NCBI RefSeq assembly: GCF_036898465.1
Contig: NZ_JARUMJ010000001.1
Location: forward strand, 1,178,001-1,242,000
DNA: 64,000 nucleotides
Direction of reading: 5' to 3'
Source: Streptomyces sp. B21-105
Lineage (GTDB): Bacteria > Actinomycetota > Actinomycetes > Streptomycetales > Streptomycetaceae
Position numbers and translations under genes: made by a program. Positions 1 through 8,714 of the stretch are shown here, in pieces. Position 1 is the stretch's first letter. Each line of letters starts with the position of its first letter. Below the pieces are notes generated by a model that was not told the origin of the DNA, did no database searches, and was given only the letters and a program-made list of their open reading frames with translations.

Positions 1-214
1 TGACACCGGTAGCAAGGCACCTGGAGCCGCCGCCGATCCCTGCCCCCGACGGGGCATGTCCGGCCGGACCGGTTCCCATGTCGTCGGGCATCCGTCGGTG
101 CGTCCACCGCACGGTCCCGAACTGTCCGCGCCCTGGGGCGTTAGGCGACGTCTCGACTGAAGGCGCCATGACAGGAGCCAGTACCTCACCACCGAAGACG
201 ACAAGAAGAGGACC
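1..214. other. Left edge and upstream region of the beta-helix gene
   Basis: No open frame here looks like a recognisable gene. The only signal seen is a purine-rich ribosome-binding stretch (gaagaggacc) directly before the ATG at 215. No clear -35/-10 pair or operator palindrome of the kinds found elsewhere in the window was visible. Confidence 0.4.
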
Positions 215-2488
215 ATGACCGTCAACCGAAGACTTGTGTCACAAGCAACAGCCGCCGCACTGTGCGCGCTGGCAGTCGTGCTCGCGTCGATCGTGCTCAT
301 ACCCGCGCAGCGGGCCTTCGCCGCGGGCACCACGTACTTCGTGAGCGCGAACGGCAGCGACAGCAACGCCGGAACCAGCAGCAGCGCGCCCTGGCGCTCG
401 CTGAGCAAGGTGAACGCGACGACGTTCCAGCCCGGCGACACCATTCGCTTCGAGACCGGTGACAGCTGGACCGGACAGCTGTGGCCGAAGGGGTCCGGCG
501 CCGACGGCGCCCCGATCGCCATCGACAGCTACGGAACGGGTGCCAAGCCGAAGATCGCCGGCCAGGGCACCGTCGGCGACGCGGTGCGGCTGAACAACCA
601 GCAGTACTGGGAGATCCGCAACCTCGACGTGTCGAACGCGGTACCCACCGGGACGACAGACGGTTCGAAGCTCGGCGACTTCCGCGGCATCGGCGTGCAC
701 GGTGACAACGGCCAGACCCTGCACCACTTCGTGATCGACTCGGTGGACGTGCACGACGTCACCGGCGAGGTCAAGTGGGTCGGCGGCAGTACCGCCGACA
801 ACAAGCCGGGTATTTCCTTCGTGCAGGGTTGGGACCGCTCGAAGGACACCGGCGGCATCGCCTTCCTCACCGGCGTCCAGGACATCACCGCGCCCGGCGC
901 CCCCACGGTGCTCGACGGCATCACCGTGGAGAACTCCACCATCAAGAACACCTCGTTCAGCGGGATCGTCACGAAGCAGTACGCCGGTGACGCGCCCGGT
1001 GCCGTCTTCACCGGCTGGGGCAAGCGCGCCACGGCCACCGACCCCGCCTACACCCCGTACACCGACGTCACGTTCCGCGGCAACTACATCACTCAGGCGA
1101 ACACCCCCTACGGCTGCAACGGGATCTACCTCACCGGCGTCCGGGGCGGACTCGTCGAGGGCAACGTGATCGACCGGGTCGGCGTCTCCGGCGTCGAGAC
1201 CAACATGGCCGACAACGTCACCGTCCAGCACAACGAGATCATGGGCACCCACCTCTCCTCGGGCGGTGCCGACCAGAACGCCCTGGACCCCGACATCGGC
1301 ACCACCAACCAGGTGTTCCAGTACAACTACCTCCATGACAACGGCGACGGCATCCTGCTGTGCGCGTGCAACTCCGCGGTCAAGTTCGGCAGCGTGGTGC
1401 TCCGGTACAACGTCATCACCGGCAGCACACGGTGGAACATCCACATGTCGCAGCAGAGCGGCACGGTGGCGAGCATCTACAACAACACCATCGCCAACAC
1501 CAATTCGCAGAACATGGTGACCGGCGGTGTCTCCGGCAAGGCGACGTTCACCAACAACCTGTTCGTCTCCGGGCAGTCCGCGCCCACGTTCGTACAAAAG
1601 TCGACCATCATCTACAACAACAACGGCTACTCGGACAACCTGACGACCGTGCCCACGTCCGACGCGAACGCCGTGGTCGGCGCTCCGCAGTTCGTGAACG
1701 CCGCCGTCACGGGGCCGTACGGCGACGTGAACGGCCCGAGACTCGACACGGCGGCGAACTTCGCGCTCCAGTCGGGATCGGTGTTCGTCGACGCCGGAGC
1801 CACCGTCACCGGCAACGGCGGCCTCGACTACGCCGGGGCGACCGTGCCGATCGGGAACGGTCCGGAGATCGGCGCCTTCGAACGCGGCGCGCCCGACATC
1901 GCGTTCACGGACACGTTCGACGGCCTGGCGACGGGCGCTCTCGCCAACGGGACCAACGGATGGCGGGTCATCTCGACCAACAACGACGTCTCCGTGGTGG
2001 GGACGCCGTCCGCCACCGACAAGAGCGTCCGGCTGACGCGCACCATCGAAGGCGGCGGGACCGACGGAACCAACCTCGCCCGCCTCTTCAGCACCCCGCT
2101 GCAGGGCGTGGTGACCATCGACACGCAGGTCATGCGCAACGACACCCAAGCCGGGTGGTTCGGGCTGCCCTACGTGTACAACGCCAGCGGCGCCCCGGCC
2201 GTCAGCGTCGCCTTCGCCCGCGGCCAGATCCACGCGTACAAGGGGACCACGGACACGGTGATCGGTACGTACACCAACGGCAAGTGGTACCGGGTCACGC
2301 TCACCGTGGACACCGTGAACCAGCGCTTCGACCTGGACATCGACGGCCACCGCATGGTGACCGATGCCGCGTTCCGCACCTCGATGCCGGGGATCGCGAA
2401 GGTCGCGTGGTACTCGAACGGGGGCGAGCGCGGGGCGGTGCACGTGGACGACGTCCGGATCTCGCGCGGCACCGGATTCGGCCAGTGA
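215..2488 (+). CDS. Secreted right-handed parallel beta-helix protein (pectate-lyase-like)
   Basis: 757 residues. Residues 1-36 form a signal peptide (NRR, a hydrophobic stretch, then AFA before AG). The mature start (YFVSANGSDSNAGT followed by PWRSLSKVN) is the usual entry of secreted beta-helix polysaccharide lyases. Residues ~40-555 are rich in Asn/Gly/Val-Ile repeats typical of stacked beta-helix coils (for example NSTIKNTSFSG, HNEIMGTHLSSGG, YNNTIANTN). Residues ~560-757 look like a concanavalin/LamG-type beta-sandwich (DTFDGLATGAL through VHVDDVRIS) that could bind polysaccharide. The ATG follows gaagaggacc. The gene faces the SGNH gene, with a strong palindrome between their ends. Exact substrate is not visible; pectin or rhamnogalacturonan is inferred from the neighbourhood. 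Confidence 0.82.
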   Translation: MTVNRRLVSQATAAALCALAVVLASIVLIPAQRAFAAGTTYFVSANGSDSNAGTSSSAPWRSLSKVNATTFQPGDTIRFETGDSWTGQLWPKGSGADGAPIAIDSYGTGAKPKIAGQGTVGDAVRLNNQQYWEIRNLDVSNAVPTGTTDGSKLGDFRGIGVHGDNGQTLHHFVIDSVDVHDVTGEVKWVGGSTADNKPGISFVQGWDRSKDTGGIAFLTGVQDITAPGAPTVLDGITVENSTIKNTSFSGIVTKQYAGDAPGAVFTGWGKRATATDPAYTPYTDVTFRGNYITQANTPYGCNGIYLTGVRGGLVEGNVIDRVGVSGVETNMADNVTVQHNEIMGTHLSSGGADQNALDPDIGTTNQVFQYNYLHDNGDGILLCACNSAVKFGSVVLRYNVITGSTRWNIHMSQQSGTVASIYNNTIANTNSQNMVTGGVSGKATFTNNLFVSGQSAPTFVQKSTIIYNNNGYSDNLTTVPTSDANAVVGAPQFVNAAVTGPYGDVNGPRLDTAANFALQSGSVFVDAGATVTGNGGLDYAGATVPIGNGPEIGAFERGAPDIAFTDTFDGLATGALANGTNGWRVISTNNDVSVVGTPSATDKSVRLTRTIEGGGTDGTNLARLFSTPLQGVVTIDTQVMRNDTQAGWFGLPYVYNASGAPAVSVAFARGQIHAYKGTTDTVIGTYTNGKWYRVTLTVDTVNQRFDLDIDGHRMVTDAAFRTSMPGIAKVAWYSNGGERGAVHVDDVRISRGTGFGQ

Positions 2489-2538
2489 AAGCCAGGGCCA
2501 GTCTGGTGGCGTGAGTATTTCGGTAAGTGCGCCGATCC

Positions 2539-2552
2539 AGTAAGCGCTTCCT
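2539..2552. promoter_or_regulatory. LacI-type operator-like palindrome, distal copy
   Basis: AGTAAGCGCTTCCT contains the 8-bp palindrome AAGCGCTT with the central CG typical of LacI/GalR operators. Its reverse complement recurs at 3382-3395 with 13 of 14 bases matching. This copy lies between two convergent gene ends, which is odd for a promoter operator. The two copies bracket the SGNH gene. Confidence 0.4.
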
Positions 2553-2597
2553 CCTCGGCCATGATGTTCGACTCAGGCTGACGTCATGAAAACAAAG

Positions 2598-2639
2598 AAT
2601 CGGATCTGCCTGGCCGATATCGGCCAGGCAGATCCGATT
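2598..2639. terminator. Bidirectional terminator, perfect 42-bp palindrome
   Basis: The 21 bases at 2598-2618 are the exact reverse complement of 2619-2639, with AAT at the left end and ATT at the right. The element sits between the convergent ends of the beta-helix gene (2488) and the SGNH gene (2649). It would fold into a very long GC-rich hairpin in either transcript, as expected of a shared terminator. Confidence 0.85.
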
Positions 2640-2648
2640 GCCGACTGA

Positions 2649-3293
2649 TCAACGTGAGGAAATCTTCTGCAGCGTTTCGCTCACCACCGGCACATAGAAA
2701 GTGCTGACACCCGCCTCGTTGGGATGTGTTCCCGATCCCTCTGTGCCAGGGAATCCGTTGGCCAGGCCGTCGAATGTGTATTTCGCACGCTGGGTGTCAT
2801 CACGCGTGTCGAACGTGGTCTCTCCGAAGACGTCGGCAACGGCGATGTCCCACTTGTGGCAGGCTTCCAGGGTCGCCTCGCGCAGCGCCACCTGAGTGTC
2901 CCAGTCCCGCGAACCGAGCTTGTGGGCGGCCACGTACACGGTGCGGGCGGTCGGCCATTTCCGCTCCATGGCCTGCAGCGTCTTCTCCAACTCTTCGACG
3001 TAGCCACCGAGCGTGTACGCACGGTCCCGGAAAATGGACTGCGCGTCGTTGGTGCCTCCGTCGAAGATGACGAAGTCCGGCGCGTCGTCGGCCGCTTGCT
3101 CGACCTGCGTGAGTATCTGCCCTCCGGACGCATGCGGGTCGGCGCCTATGGTCGCGCCGTTCCGGGCGAACTTGGTGAGGGCCATGCCCTCGCGTTCTGC
3201 GACCACGTCCACGAAACTGTGCGGATACACATGCCCGTACACAATACTGTCGCCGAAGGCATAGACGCTCTTGCCTGCCAACCCATTGTCCAC
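2649..3293 (-). CDS. SGNH/GDSL-family hydrolase, probably cytoplasmic
   Basis: 214 residues from the GTG at 3293, chosen because AAGGAGG precedes it at proper spacing; the longer frame upstream has no coding character. SGNH blocks are all visible: FGDS with nucleophile Ser16, Gly/Asn in RNGA (~44-47), GTND (~80-83) and GTHPNE with the likely catalytic His190. No signal peptide is seen, so it probably acts inside the cell, perhaps deacetylating imported sugar fragments. It is divergent from the cupin gene at 3423 and shares with it a control region containing a LacI-type operator. It faces the beta-helix gene across the terminator. The acyl substrate is unknown. Confidence 0.8.
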   Translation of the reverse strand: MDNGLAGKSVYAFGDSIVYGHVYPHSFVDVVAEREGMALTKFARNGATIGADPHASGGQILTQVEQAADDAPDFVIFDGGTNDAQSIFRDRAYTLGGYVEELEKTLQAMERKWPTARTVYVAAHKLGSRDWDTQVALREATLEACHKWDIAVADVFGETTFDTRDDTQRAKYTFDGLANGFPGTEGSGTHPNEAGVSTFYVPVVSETLQKISSR

Positions 3294-3342
3294 ATCGTCC
3301 TCCTTGCGGCTTCGCCATTCGGGTCTGATTTTAGACTGAACA

Positions 3343-3372
3343 TTGACCAGTTGGGCGACCGGCACGTAAATT
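3343..3372 (+). promoter_or_regulatory. Candidate promoter for the cupin gene
   Basis: TTGACC at 3343-3348 and TAAATT at 3367-3372, spaced by 18 bases, resemble a sigma-70-type promoter. The operator-like palindrome at 3382-3395 lies just downstream, across the expected transcription start, a repression geometry. Confidence 0.45.
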
Positions 3373-3381
3373 AAGAGGGAC

Positions 3382-3395
3382 AGAAAGCGCTTACT
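3382..3395. promoter_or_regulatory. LacI-type operator-like palindrome between SGNH and cupin genes
   Basis: AGAAAGCGCTTACT, with core AAGCGCTT at 3385-3392. It lies in the 129-bp divergent interval of the SGNH and cupin genes. The reverse complement nearly repeats at 2539-2552. The binding regulator is not identified; the LacI protein at 4270-5304 has a different operator at its own promoter. Confidence 0.5.
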
Positions 3396-3422
3396 ATATG
3401 GAACTGGAGTGTTGACACACAC

Positions 3423-4133
3423 ATGAGCACCACCAACACCGGATTGCCCGGGGGCGTCGCCGTCTCGCATCTGTCGGTGTACGACTGGCCTGCCGCCGAC
3501 GGGGCGTGCGGCGGCACGCCTCACATGCACCTGGCGTGTTCAGAGGCGTACGTCGTCACCGGCGGACGCGGGGCCGTGCAGACGCTGACCGCTTCCGGGT
3601 ACGAGGTCACTCCGCTCGAGGCCGGCACGGTCGCCTGGTTCACGCCGGGCACCATCCACCGGCTGGTCAACGAGGGTGATCTGCGGATCACCGTTCTGAT
3701 GCAGAACAGTGGGCTGCCGGAGGCGGGGGACGCGGTCCTCACGCTGCCCCCGGAGTACCTGAACGATCCGCAGACGTATGCCCGTGCCACCGCCATCCCG
3801 GCCGACGCGCCCGAGGAGGAGCAGGAGCGCGCCGCCCGGGCCCGGCGGGACCTCGCCCTGGAGGGATACCGGGCACTCCGGGAGGCCGAGGGGCCGCATG
3901 CCCTGGCCGCGTTCCACCGTGCCGCCGCCGCGCTGGTACGGCCCCGCATCGCCGAGTGGCGCGAGCGGTGGCGACGAGGTGCCGAGGCCTCCGCCGTGGC
4001 CACTGCGGCGCAGCTCGACTGGCTGGAGCGGGGGGAGTCCCCCCACCTCGCAGATGCCGCCGTGAGCTCCGAACAGCCCGCTGCCCGAGGGAAGTTCGGC
4101 ATGTGCGGCCGGCTTGACGTCTACGCGAACTGA
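3423..4133 (+). CDS. Cupin-domain protein
   Basis: 236 residues. The N-terminal half is a single cupin domain. Motif 1 is HMHLACSEAYVV (His34, His36, Glu41) followed by TGGRG. Motif 2 is PGTIHRLVNEGDLRI (His79), giving a probable three-His/one-Glu metal site. Residues ~130-195 are a charged, Ala/Arg/Glu-rich helical segment, and the C-terminus (GKFGMCGRLDVYAN) is conserved-looking. There is no signal peptide. Cupins of this kind next to sugar operons are often sugar-binding or isomerase-like proteins, but the substrate cannot be read here. It is divergent from the SGNH esterase and convergent with the LacI gene. Confidence 0.75.
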   Translation: MSTTNTGLPGGVAVSHLSVYDWPAADGACGGTPHMHLACSEAYVVTGGRGAVQTLTASGYEVTPLEAGTVAWFTPGTIHRLVNEGDLRITVLMQNSGLPEAGDAVLTLPPEYLNDPQTYARATAIPADAPEEEQERAARARRDLALEGYRALREAEGPHALAAFHRAAAALVRPRIAEWRERWRRGAEASAVATAAQLDWLERGESPHLADAAVSSEQPAARGKFGMCGRLDVYAN

Positions 4134-4269
4134 GGGCGATGCGCACCTGAGGAAGCGCAGCGTGCGCGGCCGGTTCGGCCCGCACCCGAGGCCGGGCCGG
4201 ATGGGCGGTGCAGGTACGGGGGACGGAGACGGTCCGCCTGCTCCGCGCCCACCCGGGCAGCGGCGCCGG

Positions 4270-5304
4270 TCACCGCCTGGGGCTGAGACGCCCTGCCGCG
4301 GGCGGCTCGGCCGTCGACTCCCGCCAGACGATCCGGAACAGGGAGCCCTCGGCCGTCTCGGGCGCGCTGTCCCTCAGACCCGCGATCAGCTTGGCCATGG
4401 CCGTACTGCCCAGTTGTTCGAGCTCCACGTCCACGGTGGTCAGGGACGGGGTCATGAACTGCCCGACCCCGGCGTTGTCCCAACCGGTCACGCTGAGGTC
4501 GCCGGGCACGTCCCAGCCGCGCTCCCGGGCGCCCCGGACGACGCCGGCGGCGACGAGGTCATTGGCCGCGATCACCGCGGTCGGCCGCGCATGACTCGGG
4601 AGCGTCCGTATCGCTTCGATGCCGGACTCTCCCGACCAGTCTCCGTCGAAGACCCCGACGGACTCGACCCCGAGGCGTTCGACGGTGTCCAGATAGCTCT
4701 GCTTGCGCGCCCTGGCGGAGGCGAACTGCGTGTCGCCCGCCACATGGAAGAACCGGGAGTGACCGAGCGCCGCCAAGTGCTCGATCATCCGCACCAGGGG
4801 CGTGGCGTCGGCCAGTTGCCCGATGCCGCGCATCTCGTCGTCGAAGTCGGCCGAGATCACCACGGCCGTCCTCTGGTGCAGTTTGCTCTCCACGGCCGGA
4901 AGCACGGGGGCGAGGGAGAGGAGACCCTCGTACTGTCCCGAATCGGCGAGCTCCAGCAGGCGGTCGCTCCTCGCGCGTACGCCGCCCCCGGCGCTCACGA
5001 CATCCACGAAAAACCCCGCGGCCTGCGCCGTCGCGCTGGCGCCCGCCAGCATGCGTGAGGGGTTGAAGGCCATGGCGGGCATGAGGATCGCCAGCCGTCC
5101 GGTCTTCCGCGTGCGCATCGACCGCGCCACCAGGTTGGGACGGTAGTCCAGATCCCCTATGGCCTTCTCCACGCGTTCCAGGGTCGCGGGTTTCAGCCCG
5201 CCGTTGAACCGCAGATACCGCGACACCGTCTGGGGTGACACACCCGCGAGCCGCGCCACATCGGTGATCGTAGGCCGTCGTCGCGCCGCGTCAGCGCCGT
5301 CCAT
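4270..5304 (-). CDS. LacI/GalR-family transcriptional repressor
   Basis: 344 residues from the ATG at 5304; an in-frame TTG eight codons upstream is less likely. An N-terminal helix-turn-helix and hinge (TITDVARLAGVSPQTVSRYL at ~12-31, then DYRPNLVARSMRTRKT) is followed by a periplasmic-binding-protein-like effector domain (LAILMPAMAF through AVIAANDLVAAGV and SVTGWDNAGVGQFM). The DNA-binding half is strong and ends in the usual hinge helix. It is divergent from the ABC importer, whose promoter carries two matching palindromes, so it is very probably the local repressor, relieved by an imported oligosaccharide. The inducer is inferred to be a pectin or galactan fragment. Confidence 0.92.
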   Translation of the reverse strand: MDGADAARRRPTITDVARLAGVSPQTVSRYLRFNGGLKPATLERVEKAIGDLDYRPNLVARSMRTRKTGRLAILMPAMAFNPSRMLAGASATAQAAGFFVDVVSAGGGVRARSDRLLELADSGQYEGLLSLAPVLPAVESKLHQRTAVVISADFDDEMRGIGQLADATPLVRMIEHLAALGHSRFFHVAGDTQFASARARKQSYLDTVERLGVESVGVFDGDWSGESGIEAIRTLPSHARPTAVIAANDLVAAGVVRGARERGWDVPGDLSVTGWDNAGVGQFMTPSLTTVDVELEQLGSTAMAKLIAGLRDSAPETAEGSLFRIVWRESTAEPPAAGRLSPRR

Positions 5305-5357
5305 CCGCTTCCCCCACCCTTCCGCCAACGTTCGGTGAAGTCAGAGACTACACACTC

Positions 5358-5387
5358 TTGACGTAAAAAGTGATCGTTCACTATGGT
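5358..5387 (+). promoter_or_regulatory. Promoter of the first sugar ABC operon
   Basis: TTGACG at 5358-5363 and TATGGT at 5382-5387 with an 18-base spacer. The first operator (5369-5382) fills the spacer, so repressor binding would block RNA polymerase directly. Confidence 0.6.
5369..5382. promoter_or_regulatory. LacI operator, copy 1
   Basis: AGTGATCGTTCACT: arms AGTGA/TCACT around a CG centre. It is the exact reverse complement of the copy at 5404-5417 and lies between the -35 and -10 of the operon promoter. Confidence 0.75.
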
Positions 5388-5403
5388 CCTCGCAACCCAC
5401 AAA

Positions 5404-5417
5404 AGTGAACGATCACT
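5404..5417. promoter_or_regulatory. LacI operator, copy 2
   Basis: AGTGAACGATCACT, embedded in AAAAGTGA...TCACTTTT (5401-5420). Its centre is 35 bp from that of copy 1 and it lies downstream of the -10, in the early transcribed leader. Two tandem operators suggest cooperative repression. Confidence 0.75.
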
Positions 5418-5489
5418 TTTCGGGGACGCGTGGCCCGGGACGGGCCCGCACCACCGTGTGCCGATGCCGCCGCTCAAGGGAGCAGTGCC

Positions 5490-6410
5490 GTGAGCTCCAT
5501 CAACGAACTACGCCGGCTGCGCGGGTCCCAACGGGGCGCGCGACAGCAGAACAAGGCGGCGTTCCTCTTCCTACTGCCATGGTTCGTCGGGCTCTTCGGG
5601 ATCACTCTCGGCCCGATGCTGGCCTCGCTCTACCTCAGCTTCACCAAGTACAACCTGTTGCAGCCGCCGCAGTTCAACGGAGTCGAGAACTGGACGCGCA
5701 TGCTCGATGACGAGCGTCTGCACAAGTCGCTCGAAGTGACGTTCAGCTACGTCCTCGTCTCCGTCCCGTTGCAGCTGGCGATGGCCCTCGGGCTCGCCCT
5801 CCTGCTGGACAAGGGGGTACGGGGCCTGGCCTTCTACCGCTCCGTCTTCTATCTGCCGTCACTGATCGGCGGCAGCGTGGCGATCGCCGTGCTGTGGCGC
5901 GCGATGTTCGGGACCAACGGCCTCGTCAACGAGGCCCTGGCCCTCGTCGGTGTCCAGGGGCAGGGCTGGATCTCGGAGCCGGGAACGGCGCTGTCGACCC
6001 TCGTCGTCCTGAACGTCTGGACCTTCGGCTCCCCCATGGTGATCTTCCTCGCCGGGCTGCGGCAGATTCCGACCTCCCTCTACGAGGCGGCCTCCGTCGA
6101 CGGCGCGAAGCGCTGGCGCCAGTTCCGCAGCATCACCATTCCGCTGCTGACACCCATCATCTTCTTCAACCTGGTGCTGCAGATCATCCACGCCTTCCAG
6201 ACCTTCACCCAGGCCTTCGTGGTCTCCGGCGGTACCGGAGGGCCCGCCGACTCCACCCTCTTCTTCTCGCTGTACCTGTACCAGCGCGGGTTCGGCCACT
6301 TCGACATGGGTTACGCGTCCGCGCTCGCGTGGGTCCTGCTCCTCATCGTCGCGGCCTTCACCGCCGTCAACTTCTGGGCCTCAAAGTACTGGGTGTTCTA
6401 CGATGACTGA
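5490..6410 (+). CDS. Sugar ABC transporter permease, MalF-like
   Basis: 306 residues from the GTG at 5490; the open frame reaches 5430 but a ribosome-binding site and family length favour 5490. Hydrophobic segments start at ~24 (AAFLFLLPWFVGLFGITLGPML) and recur through the protein. The cytoplasmic EAA loop that docks the ATPase is visible at ~199-220 (EAASVDGAKRWRQF then ITIPLL). It is the first gene of an operon with the second permease, a binding lipoprotein, an oxidoreductase and a DUF6807-like protein. No ATPase gene is present, as is usual for Streptomyces sugar importers that share the MsiK ATPase. Substrate: probably a pectin-derived oligosaccharide (inference). Confidence 0.93.
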   Translation: MSSINELRRLRGSQRGARQQNKAAFLFLLPWFVGLFGITLGPMLASLYLSFTKYNLLQPPQFNGVENWTRMLDDERLHKSLEVTFSYVLVSVPLQLAMALGLALLLDKGVRGLAFYRSVFYLPSLIGGSVAIAVLWRAMFGTNGLVNEALALVGVQGQGWISEPGTALSTLVVLNVWTFGSPMVIFLAGLRQIPTSLYEAASVDGAKRWRQFRSITIPLLTPIIFFNLVLQIIHAFQTFTQAFVVSGGTGGPADSTLFFSLYLYQRGFGHFDMGYASALAWVLLLIVAAFTAVNFWASKYWVFYDD

Positions 6411-7299
6411 CCGCACCGAAGCCGTACCCCCCTCGCTGCCCGCCCCCCGCCCTCACGCGATACGCCGGGTCAGGCGCGCCGTGCGCGCCCCTCTCAAGCA
6501 CTGCCTGTTGGCCCTCTGCGCCCTCACGATGCTGTACCCCGTCCTGTGGATGGTGGTCAGCTCGCTGCGTCCCAACAGTGAGATCTTCCGCAGCGCGGGA
6601 CTCGCCCTGACGCACCCGCGCTTCGAGAACTACAGCAACGGCTGGAACGCCTTCTCCCAACCGTTCAGTCATTACATGATCAACTCGGCGATCGTCGTCA
6701 CCGGCGCGATCCTCGGGAACCTCCTCGCCTGCTCCCTGGCCGCGTACGCGTTCGCCAGACTGGAATTCCGGGCGAAGCGCGTGTTGTTCGCCATCATGCT
6801 CGTCACCATCATGCTGCCGATCCACGTGATCATCGTGCCCCAGTACGTCCTCTACTCGGAGCTCGGCTGGGTCAACACGTTCCTGCCCCTGATCGTGCCG
6901 AAGTTCCTGGCGACCGATGCCTTCTTCATCTTCCTCATGGTGCAGTTCATCCGCGGCATCCCGCGCGAGATCGACGAGGCGGCGCGGATCGACGGCGCCG
7001 GGCACGCGCGGATCTTCTTCCACGTCATCCTGCCGCTGATGGTCCCGGCGCTGGCGACCACCGCGATCTTCACCTTCATCTGGACCTGGAACGACTTCTA
7101 CACCCAGCTCATTTACCTGACCGACCCGGACATGTACACCACTCCTCTCGCGCTGCGCACCTTCGTGGACCAGCAGAGCGCGACGGACTGGGGCTCGGTG
7201 TTCGCCATGAGTGTCGTGTCGCTCGTTCCCGTCTTCCTCGTCTTCCTCGCAGGGCAGCGGTTCCTGCTGCGAGGCATCGCGACCACCGGTGGCAAGTAA
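6403..7299 (+). CDS. Sugar ABC transporter permease, MalG-like
   Basis: 298 residues. The start ATG overlaps the end of the previous permease by 8 bases, giving translational coupling. A hydrophobic N-terminal segment (LALCALTMLYPVLWMVVSSL) is followed by further membrane spans. The EAA loop is at ~192-200 (EAARIDGAG). The C-terminus (GQRFLLRGIATTGGK) is the common MalG-type ending and also recurs in the fossil permease at 63345. It forms the membrane channel with the MalF-like partner. Confidence 0.93.
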   Translation: MTDRTEAVPPSLPAPRPHAIRRVRRAVRAPLKHCLLALCALTMLYPVLWMVVSSLRPNSEIFRSAGLALTHPRFENYSNGWNAFSQPFSHYMINSAIVVTGAILGNLLACSLAAYAFARLEFRAKRVLFAIMLVTIMLPIHVIIVPQYVLYSELGWVNTFLPLIVPKFLATDAFFIFLMVQFIRGIPREIDEAARIDGAGHARIFFHVILPLMVPALATTAIFTFIWTWNDFYTQLIYLTDPDMYTTPLALRTFVDQQSATDWGSVFAMSVVSLVPVFLVFLAGQRFLLRGIATTGGK

Positions 7300-7402
7300 C
7301 CGCGGGGGCTACTGCCGGACAGGCGGAGGCGACCGAGCCATGACCGCTCGGGAGCACCGCAGTCATCAAATCCGACCCACCCATCAGGCACAGGAGAAGC
7401 AC

Positions 7403-8707
7403 ATGAACCCCAGCCCCTTCAGACGCGTCGCGATCGGAGCGGTCGCCTCACTCTCGCTCGTACTGACCGCCTGCTCCGGCGGCAGCACCGGATCCGCTCC
7501 CGAGCTCGGCGACAAGCCGGTCACCATCCGCGCCACCTGGTGGGGTGCGGACGCCCGCGCCCAGCTCACCGACGAGGTCATCAAGGCGTTCGAGAAGAAG
7601 TACCCCAACATCACGGTCAAGGGCCAGTACAAGGACTGGAACGGCTACTGGGACGCGCTCGCCACGACGACCGCTGCCAAGGACTCCCCCGACGTCGTCC
7701 AGATGGACGAGCTGTATCTCGCCTCGTACGCCGACCGCGGAGCGCTGTACGACCTCGGCAAGGCCAAGAAGATCCTCAGCACCTCGCAGTTCGACGACCA
7801 GGCCCTGGCCACCGGACAGATCGACGGAACGCAGTACGCCCTTCCCGTCGGCGTCGGCGTCATGTCCATCCTCGTGAACACCGACATGTTCACGAAGTAC
7901 GGCGTGAAGGTTCCCGACGACAAGACCTGGACGTGGGACGACTACGCCAAGACCGCCAAGGAGCTGACGGACAAGAGCGGCGGCAAGATCCATGGCGCGG
8001 CCGGCGCGCCCGGCTTCTCCGCAGGCGATGTCAAGTACTGGGCCCGTCAGCACGGTGAGAACCTCTTCGACAAGGACGGCAAGGTCTCGCTGAAGCCCGA
8101 GACGCTCGCCGGCATGTGGAAGTACGGTCTGGACCTGCTCTCCTCCGGGGCCAGCGTCAATACGTCGACGATGGTCGAGGACCTGACCGCCGGTGTGACC
8201 GCCGGCAGCTTCGCCACCGGCAAGGCGGCCATGATGGGGGCTTACAACACCCAGATCACCGCGATCCAGCAGGCCGCGGGCGCCCATGTGCAACTGCTGC
8301 AGATGCCTCGTGTCGGCGACACCAAGGCGAACTTCTTCAAGCCCTCCATGTACTGGGCGGTCTCGAGCCAGAGCGCGCACCCGGCCGAGGCGGCCGCGTT
8401 CGTCAACTTCCTGCTCAACGACCCCAAGGCCGCCGACATCCTCAAGACGGAGCGCGGAATCCCCGCCAACAAGGAGATGCTGAAGCACCTCCAGCCGACT
8501 CTGGCCGGGACCGACAAGGCGGCGGCCGACTACATGAACGCCGTGACCCCGGGTGAGTCGCCGGTCGTCACCCCCAACGGCGGAAGCGGCATCGAACCGG
8601 AGCTGCAGCGCTACAGCCAGGAGGTCTACTTCAAGAAGACCTCGCCCGAAGCCGCCGCGAAGGCCTTCATCAAGGAGCTTCAGGGCGAGATCGACGCGGC
8701 CAAGTGA
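7403..8707 (+). CDS. Sugar ABC transporter substrate-binding lipoprotein
   Basis: 434 residues from the ATG at 7403, preceded by aggagaag; the longer frame starts inside the permease gene and is not credible. It has a lipoprotein signal peptide with lipobox LTAC and lipidated Cys24. The body has the family-1 solute-binding pattern (VTIRATWWGADARAQLTDEV, then DSPDVVQMDELY and YALPVGVGVMSILVNTDMF). It captures the oligosaccharide outside the membrane and delivers it to the two upstream permeases. A stable hairpin follows at 8715-8747. Confidence 0.93.
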   Translation: MNPSPFRRVAIGAVASLSLVLTACSGGSTGSAPELGDKPVTIRATWWGADARAQLTDEVIKAFEKKYPNITVKGQYKDWNGYWDALATTTAAKDSPDVVQMDELYLASYADRGALYDLGKAKKILSTSQFDDQALATGQIDGTQYALPVGVGVMSILVNTDMFTKYGVKVPDDKTWTWDDYAKTAKELTDKSGGKIHGAAGAPGFSAGDVKYWARQHGENLFDKDGKVSLKPETLAGMWKYGLDLLSSGASVNTSTMVEDLTAGVTAGSFATGKAAMMGAYNTQITAIQQAAGAHVQLLQMPRVGDTKANFFKPSMYWAVSSQSAHPAEAAAFVNFLLNDPKAADILKTERGIPANKEMLKHLQPTLAGTDKAAADYMNAVTPGESPVVTPNGGSGIEPELQRYSQEVYFKKTSPEAAAKAFIKELQGEIDAAK

Positions 8708-8714
8708 CCTCCCT

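Noticed and set aside
239..2443. 734-residue open frame antisense to the beta-helix gene
   Set aside because: It is Val/Arg/Gly/His-rich, has no domain or ribosome-binding site, and mirrors the codon bias of the real gene on the other strand.
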